Source: JAWLGJ01 sp041685145
GTDB taxonomy: Bacteria; Pseudomonadota; Alphaproteobacteria; Rhodospirillales; Magnetospirillaceae
DNA length: 27,578 nt
Assembly (NCBI GenBank): GCA_041685145.1
Contig: JAWLGJ010000038.1
Location: 1-27,578, forward strand
Direction of reading: 5' to 3'
Below the pieces are notes generated by a model that saw nothing but the letters and a program-made list of their open reading frames with translations, was not told the DNA's origin and did no database searches. Positions 21,742-27,578 of this stretch are shown piece after piece; position 1 is the stretch's first letter, and every line of letters starts with the position of its first letter. Made by a program: the position numbers and the translations under genes.

Positions 21742-24700
21742 TCAGGCCGCGGTCGCCCGCTGGCGCACGCTGCGGAAGTCCTGCAGGTCCGGCAGGTCGC
21801 CGCCGCCAACCAGCTTTCCGTCCGCCGCCGTCAGCAGATCGAGCGCCCGTCCGCGCCCGCCTTGGCGCAGCCACAGGCGGGCCAGGTCGGCGGCGACGCG
21901 CATCTCTGTGACGGCGTCCTCGCGCGTCCGGCTGATTTCCAGCGCCTCGCCCAGCCAGGCCTCGGCGGCACCGTCGGCGTCGTCGGGATCGCGCATCAGG
22001 TGCAGGCGTCCCCGCAAGCGAAGGATCTCGGCCTCGTAGAAATAGCCTTCGCTTTGCCGCGCCCCCGCCAGCGCCCGCCGGAGGGCTTCGTCGGCCTCGC
22101 CGGGGCGTCCCGCCTGCAGCAGAACCTCGGCGCGCATGGTCAGGAAATAAGGCCGCTCCAGCAGGGCCCCCAAGCGGTCGCAGTGGGCCAGGCCGCGGTC
22201 GATGTCGGCAAGCCCCGCCGCCACCGCCTCCCGCTCCCCCGTCTCCAGCATCGCCCGCGCCCAGCCCCGCAGCACCAACCCGGTGCCCATGCGGTAGGCG
22301 AAGCCGTATTCCTCGCCCAGGGCCACGGCGCGGCCGGCGTGCTCCAGGGTTGCGGCGGCTTCGTGGCGGTGCTGGCGCAGCCGCGCCATGTGCTCGTGCG
22401 CCACGGCCAGGGCGAAGGAATAGCCGTCGCCTTCCGCCATCGCCAGCGCCCGCTGCGCGTTGGCCAGGCTTTCGTCGGGCCGGCCCAGGAACCACAGCCC
22501 GCGCGCCGCCCAATTGAGGCACGAGACAGCGGGATTGTCGCCCACTTCGGCGGTGATGGCGCGGTCGCGGGCGGCGTCATACCCGGCCAGGGCCCGGCGG
22601 GCGTGCTCGGTGGCGGCGCGGAAGCGTGCATGATGGAAGGTCGAGCACGCCATCAGTTCCTCCGACTCCACCAGCGCCGAATCGTCGGGCTGCCGCTCCA
22701 GCAGATTGATGCGCCGCCGGAGGATGTCCTGGGTTTCGGCAAAGCGCGCCCGGAACTCCAGCAGCGTGGCCAGCCCGAACATCGCCGAGGACAGGCGGCG
22801 GCCATCGCCCAGTTCCCGCGCCAGTTCCCAGGTGCGGCGATAGGTGGCCTCGGCCTCTGGGGCCGCCCAGCCCTGCGTGACCACCAGCGCCGGCCCCAGC
22901 GCCGATCGCAGCCGCAGTTCCAGATGCGCGCGCTGCGGCTCGTCCACGGACGGCAGCAGGGCGAGCCCCTGGCGCAGCAGATCGACGGCATCGCCGTGGG
23001 CGCTGCGGCGCATGGCCTGGCGGGCGGCCTTGTCGAAGTAATCGGCGGCAAGGCCGAGGTCGCGTCCGTGCAGGAAGTGCATCGCCAATTCGGTGGCGGG
23101 GGGCGTGTGACCGGCGAAGGCCGCCTCCAGCCGCTCGCCGATGCGGCGATGCAGGCGCATCCGCCGCCCCGCCGGCAGGCGTTCGTAGATGCCTTCGCGG
23201 TAAAGCTGATGCCGAAACGCGAAGCAACTGCTGAGCGTCCCGTCCGGCCATTCGCAGGCGCCGACGTTGCGCAGAAAGACCGCCCGCCGCGCCATCTCGC
23301 TCAGGTGCGATTCCACCTCCTCCTCGGGCGCCGCCAGGGCGGCGGCGACGGCGGCGGCGGAAAATTCGATGCCGACCACGCTGCCCGCCTCCAGCGCCCG
23401 GCACTGCGCCTCGGGCAGGCCGTCCAGTTGCTGCTCGACGGTGAAGGCGAGGTTGGCCGGAACACCGCTTTGGAGAGCGCCAAGGCTGTCGTCCCGCACC
23501 CGCAGGGCACCGTCCTCAACGCCGAGGGCCCCGCTGTCCAGCCAGAACCGCAGCAGATCCTGGGTGAACAGCGGATTGCCGCCGGAACGTTCGCACAAAA
23601 CCCGCGCTAGGCCCGGCGGCGGCGGCGCGCCGGGGAATCGGCTGGCGAGGCAGGCCTCCACCGCCGCTTCGTCCAGCGGGCCGAGAACGATCTCCTCGCC
23701 CAATCCTCGGAAGCTCAACGTGCGGGCCAGGGTGTGGGCGGGATGGCTGCTGGTGGCGGCGTCGGCCTCGCGGCAGGTGGCTACGACCAGCAAGCGCGCC
23801 GGATAGCGCCGGTAGGCAAGCGCCTCGATCAGATCCAGCGTCGAACGATCGCTCCAGTTGATGTCCTCGATGACCAGCAGCAACGCCTCGTTCGCCGTCA
23901 CCGCCTCCAGCGCCTCGACGATTTCACGCAGCATCCGCTCCGGCGTCGTTACCGGCAGCGGCTCCGCCGGCCCCGCCAAGGCCAGCGACGGCAGTTGCCC
24001 CAGCCAACTGGGCGCGTGCGCCTGGAGTATGCCGAGAACGTCGGGGCGCGCCCGGCAGAGTCCCGACACGGCGTCCAGGACCGGCAGATAGGGCTCGCCG
24101 GGGCCGCGGAGGTCGATGCACTGGCCGCGGGCGACGGCGACCCCCTGCTGCTGGGCGCTGCGCACCAGCGCATTGACCAGGGTCGTCTTGCCGATGCCCG
24201 CCTCGCCTCGGATGAACACCAGCCGCCGGCGATTGTCGGCCACCGCCTGCAACCAGTCGCGCAGCAGCCGCGCGGCATGTTCACGGCCGAACAGCGGCGC
24301 CTCCAGGCCCACGGGTTCCGCCGGCGGCGGGGCCGGCCGCTCCGGCGCCGGGACGGCCGCCGGCATCACCGGCCGGCGGCGGTGGCGCTGGCGGGCGATC
24401 TCGTCGCGCAGGCTCCGCGTTTCCGGCTCTGGCTCCTCGCCCAGTTCGCGGCGCAGGATCTCGGCACAGGATTCGTATTGCCGCAGGGCCGCCGCCGGGC
24501 GCCCCTGGGCGGCATAGAGGCGCATCAGCGCGCGCTGGAATTCCTCCTGCAAGGGGTCGATGGACAAAAGCCGCACCGCCGCCTGCACGGCGGCGTCAAG
24601 CGCGCCGCGGCGCTGGTGGTGCGCCATCAAGCGCTGAAAAATCCCCAGCGCCCCTTCGCGCAGGCGGCTGCGTTCGGTGGCCAGCCAGTCCTGGAAGGCC

Positions 24701-25128
24701 AGTTCGCGCAGATGCAGGCCCTGAAGCAGTTCGCCGCGGTAAAGGTCCGCCGCCGCGGCGAGGGCATCCGGGTCGGTGGCGGTGAGGGCGCGCTCGAAGG
24801 CCGCCGCGTCGACATACACCCGCGCCGCGTCGAGCATAACCGTGTCGCCGTCGGCGATCAGCACCTCGGCGGCGGTGTCGCTGTTTTCCGCCAGGGCGCG
24901 GCGCAGAGAGAACAGGGTCTGGCTGAGGCTGTGGCGGGCCTGTCGTTCGCCGCGATCGCCCCACAAAAGGCCCATAAGGGCGTCGCGCCGGTGGGGCGTT
25001 CCGGCGGGAAGGGCCAGATAGGCCAGCAGGGCCTCGGCCTTGCGGGTCGGCAGCCGCAGGCCCTCGCCAATATGCAAGGGCCCCAGCACATAAAGCCCTA
25101 GGTGCGCAGGTGCCGGTTCATCATTCAT
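21742..25128 (-). CDS. SARP2: winged-helix/BTAD regulator with ATPase and TPR-like repeats
   Basis: A cytoplasmic regulator of 1128 residues. An OmpR-like winged helix comes first (about 8-95; TRKAEALLAYLALPAG, ARHSLSQTLFSLRRALAE). Then come BTAD (about 100-250; DLYRGELLQGLHLRELAFQDWLATER) and a Pro-rich linker. The AAA/STAND ATPase has Walker A GEAGIGKTT near 307 and Walker B LLLVIEDINWSD near 416. TPR-like helices run to the end. Unlike SARP1 it has no cyclase domain. Binding of a signal by the ATPase/TPR part probably switches DNA binding, as in AfsR. The ATG at 25128 has TGGGAG just before it; the open frame upstream is not convincing. mtoX follows on the same strand and a DUF1127 gene diverges from it, and both have SARP-type repeat arrays, so it is their likely activator. 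Confidence 0.9.
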   Translation of the reverse strand: MNDEPAPAHLGLYVLGPLHIGEGLRLPTRKAEALLAYLALPAGTPHRRDALMGLLWGDRGERQARHSLSQTLFSLRRALAENSDTAAEVLIADGDTVMLDAARVYVDAAAFERALTATDPDALAAAADLYRGELLQGLHLRELAFQDWLATERSRLREGALGIFQRLMAHHQRRGALDAAVQAAVRLLSIDPLQEEFQRALMRLYAAQGRPAAALRQYESCAEILRRELGEEPEPETRSLRDEIARQRHRRRPVMPAAVPAPERPAPPPAEPVGLEAPLFGREHAARLLRDWLQAVADNRRRLVFIRGEAGIGKTTLVNALVRSAQQQGVAVARGQCIDLRGPGEPYLPVLDAVSGLCRARPDVLGILQAHAPSWLGQLPSLALAGPAEPLPVTTPERMLREIVEALEAVTANEALLLVIEDINWSDRSTLDLIEALAYRRYPARLLVVATCREADAATSSHPAHTLARTLSFRGLGEEIVLGPLDEAAVEACLASRFPGAPPPPGLARVLCERSGGNPLFTQDLLRFWLDSGALGVEDGALRVRDDSLGALQSGVPANLAFTVEQQLDGLPEAQCRALEAGSVVGIEFSAAAVAAALAAPEEEVESHLSEMARRAVFLRNVGACEWPDGTLSSCFAFRHQLYREGIYERLPAGRRMRLHRRIGERLEAAFAGHTPPATELAMHFLHGRDLGLAADYFDKAARQAMRRSAHGDAVDLLRQGLALLPSVDEPQRAHLELRLRSALGPALVVTQGWAAPEAEATYRRTWELARELGDGRRLSSAMFGLATLLEFRARFAETQDILRRRINLLERQPDDSALVESEELMACSTFHHARFRAATEHARRALAGYDAARDRAITAEVGDNPAVSCLNWAARGLWFLGRPDESLANAQRALAMAEGDGYSFALAVAHEHMARLRQHRHEAAATLEHAGRAVALGEEYGFAYRMGTGLVLRGWARAMLETGEREAVAAGLADIDRGLAHCDRLGALLERPYFLTMRAEVLLQAGRPGEADEALRRALAGARQSEGYFYEAEILRLRGRLHLMRDPDDADGAAEAWLGEALEISRTREDAVTEMRVAADLARLWLRQGGRGRALDLLTAADGKLVGGGDLPDLQDFRSVRQRATAA

Positions 25129-25185
25129 CGCTCCCAAGCCGGGCCTTTTGCACCCGGCTCCTCCCGTCCCGTATTTTTCACGTTC

Positions 25186-25229
25186 TTTTGACGGCGCCGG
25201 TGACGGCCGCGTGACCGGCGCCTGAGACG
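25186..25229 (+). promoter_or_regulatory. SARP-type operator array C (DUF1127 promoter)
   Basis: A run of four T, then TGACGG, TGACGG, TGACCG and TGAGAC starting at 25189, 25201, 25212 and 25223 (steps of 12, 11 and 11 bp; total 34 bp). The last repeat starts 43 bp before the DUF1127 ATG. It lies between divergent SARP2 and DUF1127 genes, so it could also affect SARP2. Confidence 0.72.
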
Positions 25230-25265
25230 GTGGCCGCAACGCACCCGCGAACCCGGAGAACGACC

Positions 25266-25541
25266 ATGATCGATCCCACCCGATCCGAAACGCGCCTGGC
25301 AACGGCCGGGATGCCTGCCGCCGTGGCGGCCCCTCCGATGTCGGCACGCCTGCGGCACGCCTGGCACACCGTCGCCACCACGGCCCGCACCCTGTGGGCC
25401 GCAGCGATTCGACGCTACCGCCTGCACCGGGCCGTCGCCGAACTGGAGGCGCTGGACGACCGAACGCTGCGGGACATGGGCGTGCAGCGGGACAACATCA
25501 AGTCGCTGGTCCACACGAAGCTGCGCCACCCCACCGGATGA
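25266..25541 (+). CDS. DUF1127 (YjiS-like) small protein
   Basis: A 91-residue basic protein. The C-terminal half is a DUF1127 domain: RRYRLHRAVAELEALDDRTLRDMGVQRDNIKSLV. The first 50 residues are a low-complexity Ala/Thr/Arg lead, longer than in the shortest DUF1127 proteins. Small DUF1127 proteins in alphaproteobacteria are reported to affect phosphate and carbon metabolism through protein or RNA contacts; the role here is unknown. The ATG at 25266 has GGAGA seven bases upstream. The gene diverges from SARP2, with array C in its promoter. Confidence 0.9.
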   Translation: MIDPTRSETRLATAGMPAAVAAPPMSARLRHAWHTVATTARTLWAAAIRRYRLHRAVAELEALDDRTLRDMGVQRDNIKSLVHTKLRHPTG

Positions 25542-25658
25542 GACCTCCGTCGGAGGCGGGCGGCGGCCGCCGTTGGGGTCGCCGCCTTCCGGGTGACCGG
25601 AATTGACGCCCTCGCGCCCCATGCTGTCCGAGGAGGGAAGCGGACGAGAGGGACGGAT

Positions 25659-25928
25659 ATGTGGATTTTCCTTGAGGGCGCCGCACTAAGCATCGTCGCC
25701 GACGGCATCCGCGCCGAGCATTTGCTGGTGCAGGCCCACCACGTCGAGGACATTCGGCGTGTCTTCGGCCACGACGTGCCGGTGATTCACCGCCCGATGG
25801 CGGCCTTGCCCTACGCGGCATCGCTGCCCCGCGCCCAGGTGGCCGGGGTGGTTTCGGCCTGCGTCGGCTACATCCACTATTCCCGCTTCCCCACCGCCTG
25901 CATTCACGAAGCCGCCGGGCGCGGTTGA
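25659..25928 (+). CDS. Small conserved hypothetical protein
   Basis: An 89-residue protein starting MWIFLEGAALSIVAD, then HLLVQAHHVEDIRRVFG and a C-terminal YIHYSRFP. From memory this pattern (MWIF-SIVA, LLVRA-DI, then Y-NFK) recurs in alphaproteobacterial small proteins of unknown function. It has no clear signal peptide or Cys cluster. The ATG at 25659 has GAGAGGGA a few bases upstream; an open frame from 25593 would add 22 unsuitable residues. It ends 5 bp before the stop of the convergent WYL regulator gene. Confidence 0.75.
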   Translation: MWIFLEGAALSIVADGIRAEHLLVQAHHVEDIRRVFGHDVPVIHRPMAALPYAASLPRAQVAGVVSACVGYIHYSRFPTACIHEAAGRG

Positions 25929-25933
25929 AGCGC

Positions 25934-26923
25934 CTAAGGCAGCGCCGGCCAGGCCCGCCGGTGCCCCGCCACCAGCGCCGCCAGGTGCGGCGGTTCCAGC
26001 ACCTCGACCTGATCGCCCCACATATAGAGGTGCCAGGCCATCTCCAGGTCGCCGCCGGCGCGGAAGCGCACGATGAGGGAGCCGTCGGGCCGCTCTTCCG
26101 TCTCCTGCTCGGGGTGGAAGACGAACTCGCGCGCGTCCGGGGCCGCCTGCGGCGTGAACCTCCACACCACGTCAAAGGGCTGCTCCTGAAACACGCCGAA
26201 GCTCTGCGCCGCGAAGTCGCGCAGCGAAAAATCCGGATCACGGCTGAAGGGCTGGTCGTCCAGCACCGTCACCTCCTCGATGTAGGGCAGGCTGAACAGC
26301 ACCACCTTGTCGGCCTTGGGATGCTCGTGGAAGCCGACCAGATAGTTGCGGTGGCCGTGCAGGAAGCCGTAAGGGTGCACGAGCCGCTCCTTGCGGTGGC
26401 GGTTGCGGCGGTTGCGGTACAGCAGCTTGACCTTGCAGCCCTTCTTGAGGGCATCGCGCAATTCCTCGACCACCAGAATGCGCATCCGCGGCCGCGGCCC
26501 CGGGCGCATTGCCAGGCCCTCGGCCTCAAGCAGCGCCTCCAGATCCGGCTCGACGCGCCGCAGCGCCTCGGGGCGCATCAGCGCCGTCAGCTTCGCCTTC
26601 AGCCCCGCCAGATTGTCGGCCTGGTCGCCACGGTTGGCGCCCCGCAGCAGCCGGATGCCCGCCTCCAGATCGGCCAGTTCCTCGGGCGTGAAGGCCACCA
26701 GCCGGTCGAGCACGCCGGCGGGCAGGCGCCAGCGCTTGACGCGGTCATCGCCAACGATCTCCTCGGCCTGGGGGAAGTTGCGCAGCAGCGCGTCGCGCAT
26801 CCGCATGGCGGTGCGCCGGCTGACCCCGAAGCGCTCCTGGATGTCCATCAGCGCCAAGCCGGCGCGCGAGGCCTGCATCTCCAGCGCCAATTGCAGCAGG
26901 TTGTCGGCTTTCTCGAAGCGCAT
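25934..26923 (-). CDS. WYL-domain transcriptional regulator (YafY-like)
   Basis: A 329-residue regulator. An N-terminal winged helix-turn-helix (about residues 1-65; LALMDIQERFGVSRRTAMRMRDAL) precedes a WYL ligand-binding domain. The WYL domain (about 140-230) contains KLLYRNRRNRHRKERLVHPYGFLHGHRNYLVGFHEHPKADKVVLFSLPYIEEVTVL. A C-terminal extension (about 235-329) ends in a YafY-type block. WYL domains sense nucleic acids or nucleotides, and such regulators often control stress or defence genes, but no defence gene is visible here. The ATG at 26923 has GGGAGAGGG upstream. It diverges from the hypothetical gene at 27075, with a possible operator between. Confidence 0.92.
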   Translation of the reverse strand: MRFEKADNLLQLALEMQASRAGLALMDIQERFGVSRRTAMRMRDALLRNFPQAEEIVGDDRVKRWRLPAGVLDRLVAFTPEELADLEAGIRLLRGANRGDQADNLAGLKAKLTALMRPEALRRVEPDLEALLEAEGLAMRPGPRPRMRILVVEELRDALKKGCKVKLLYRNRRNRHRKERLVHPYGFLHGHRNYLVGFHEHPKADKVVLFSLPYIEEVTVLDDQPFSRDPDFSLRDFAAQSFGVFQEQPFDVVWRFTPQAAPDAREFVFHPEQETEERPDGSLIVRFRAGGDLEMAWHLYMWGDQVEVLEPPHLAALVAGHRRAWPALP

Positions 26924-26998
26924 CGCCCTCTCCCTTTGGTGCCCGATTCTGTCACACAATCGAGGCGCGAAAAAGCCCAGGCCATTCCGGACGAGAAC

Positions 26999-27041
26999 AA
27001 AAAGTGACCGCTTTTGGCACGCGCCCGTGATCTGGTAGTGT
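26999..27041 (+). promoter_or_regulatory. Possible operator and promoter of the gene at 27075
   Basis: An AAAAG-N6-CTTTT inverted repeat (about 27000-27015) is followed by TTGGCA at 27014-27019, a 16-bp spacer and TAGTGT at 27036-27041. This could be a promoter for the gene at 27075 with an operator over its -35. The adjacent divergent WYL regulator is a candidate binder. Confidence 0.35.
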
Positions 27042-27074
27042 TCGGGAGCGACGGGACGAGATGTTGAGGAACCC

Positions 27075-27467
27075 GTGTGGGAGACGGTCGAGAGGCTGTG
27101 GCTGGACGAGGCGGCCCTGCGCGTGGCGCGCGGCGGCGAACTGCTGAGCCTGGGGCGCTGGGACCGCCGCTTCGGCGCCTGGAACGCCGACGGCGCGCCG
27201 GTGCGCCTGGGAGAGGCCGTGCTGGGCCCCGACGGCGTCTGGCTGGTGCCGAAGGGGCGCAGCGACGACGCCCCCGCCCTCCTCGCCGCCTATTTCTCGC
27301 TCATCCCCACGCCCATCCGCCGCCTCGCGGCGCCCTTCGGGAAGCGGCAGTGGGCGATGCTGGAACTATTGTGGGCGCGGCCGAGGGCAGCATTTGCCGT
27401 CGATGCCCTGCTTGCCGCCCATTCCATCAAGGAGGCGGCCGAAGACTTCGGGGTAAAGGGGACGTGA
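27075..27467 (+). CDS. Hypothetical protein (130 residues)
   Basis: A 130-residue protein I do not recognise. It starts with GTG, five bases after GAGGA. It is acidic to neutral, rich in Ala, Leu, Trp and Arg, with a segment LGRWDRRFGAWNADGAPVRLGEAVLGPDGVWLVPKGRSDD that looks like beta strands and turns. A helical part follows (KRQWAMLELLWARPRAAFAVDALLAAHSIKEAAEDF). No signal peptide or membrane helix is evident. It diverges from the WYL regulator and converges on a gene running off the right edge. Confidence 0.65.
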   Translation: MWETVERLWLDEAALRVARGGELLSLGRWDRRFGAWNADGAPVRLGEAVLGPDGVWLVPKGRSDDAPALLAAYFSLIPTPIRRLAAPFGKRQWAMLELLWARPRAAFAVDALLAAHSIKEAAEDFGVKGT

Positions 27468-27490
27468 CAGCGGCGGGGCCACGGCGCCGC

Positions 27491-27543
27491 GCGGCCCTGA
27501 TCCCTCGCCCTGTGGAATCAGGCCTCCCAGGGCCGCTTTTTCT
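27491..27543. terminator. Candidate terminator at a convergent junction
   Basis: GCGGCCC (27491-27497) pairs with GGGCCGC (27530-27536), and inside it CCTGAT (27496-27501) can pair with ATCAGG (27517-27522). TTTTTCTC follows on the forward strand. The right arm and T tract overlap codons of the reverse-strand partial gene, so the T tract may simply be Lys codons. Confidence 0.4.
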
Positions 27544-27578
27544 CGGGCTCAGCCTCTTCCGGCGCCGCAACCGCTTCG
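27518..27578 (-). CDS. C-terminus of an unidentified gene (partial)
   Basis: The last 19 codons and stop (27518-27520) of a reverse-strand gene that begins beyond the window. The peptide EAVAAPEEAEPEKKRPWEA looks like a real Ala/Glu/Pro-rich linker with a conserved-looking basic-aromatic end (KKRPWEA). It is too short to identify. Confidence 0.55.
   Translation of the reverse strand, partial: EAVAAPEEAEPEKKRPWEA

Noticed and set aside
21862..25101. Long forward-strand open frames (582 and 455 codons)
   Set aside because: They are antisense to SARP2, whose domain motifs are continuous on the reverse strand.
13979..25128. SARP regulators as a sign of an antibiotic biosynthetic cluster
   Set aside because: No polyketide synthase, peptide synthetase, or tailoring or export genes of such clusters occur in the window.
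25542..25600. GC-rich partial hairpins after the DUF1127 gene
   Set aside because: Stems are short or have one-base loops and no T tract follows, so I do not call a terminator.
25934..26923. WYL regulator as a marker of a phage-defence island
   Set aside because: Neighbouring genes show no nuclease, helicase, reverse transcriptase, toxin or other defence-type domain.

Overview
This is a high-GC stretch of bacterial chromosome, most likely from a free-living alphaproteobacterium (Rhodospirillales-like). The pointers are an NDUFS4-type accessory complex I subunit, a DUF1127 protein, a DUF4112 protein, a YciA-type thioesterase, an alphaproteobacterial-style ParE, a TAXI-type TRAP transporter and very GC-rich codon use on both strands. 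No insertion sequence, prophage, CRISPR array or rRNA operon was seen. Taxonomy is inferred from gene content only.

Layout. 1-5.7 kb: a membrane diguanylate cyclase, a PAS histidine kinase with an FNR/FixK-like box in its promoter, then a reverse-strand run parE - membrane protein - DUF4112. 5.8-8.2 kb: thioesterase overlapping a DUF192 protein, a small exported protein, a staphylococcal-nuclease-like protein, and tRNA-Pro(TGG) - NDUFS4-like gene - tRNA-Arg(TCT) packed tightly together. 8.2-13.3 kb: a reverse-strand uptake locus, rpiR-type regulator - TAXI solute-binding protein - fused TRAP permease with DUF3394 - universal stress protein. 13.5-19.1 kb: tRNA-Lys(CTT), a periplasmic MliC/PliC-like lysozyme inhibitor, a very large SARP-type regulator (SARP1: winged helix, BTAD, degenerate class III cyclase, ATPase, TPR-like) and, divergent from it, an exported protein and a lipoprotein.

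19.1-25.6 kb is the most interesting part. A second large SARP-type regulator (SARP2: winged helix, BTAD, ATPase, TPR-like, no cyclase) sits upstream of a two-gene unit encoding a selenium-binding-protein-family copper-dependent methanethiol oxidase (mtoX) and a SCO1/SenC-type copper chaperone. Three promoters, those of mtoX-sco, of a 50-codon ORF with its own strong terminator, and of a DUF1127 gene divergent from SARP2, each carry four TGASSG direct repeats. The repeats are 11-12 bp apart, the first-to-last distance is exactly 34 bp in all three, a run of 4-6 T precedes the first repeat, and the last repeat is always TGAG. This is the architecture expected of SARP operators, which are best known from actinobacterial antibiotic regulators. 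My inference is that SARP2 controls a local methanethiol-oxidation regulon that includes two small proteins of unknown role.

25.6-27.6 kb: a small conserved hypothetical protein, a WYL-domain regulator, a hypothetical protein and, at the right edge, the C-terminal codons of a reverse-strand gene. No gap between genes exceeds 300 bases. What the shorter gaps hold is given in the regulatory entries.
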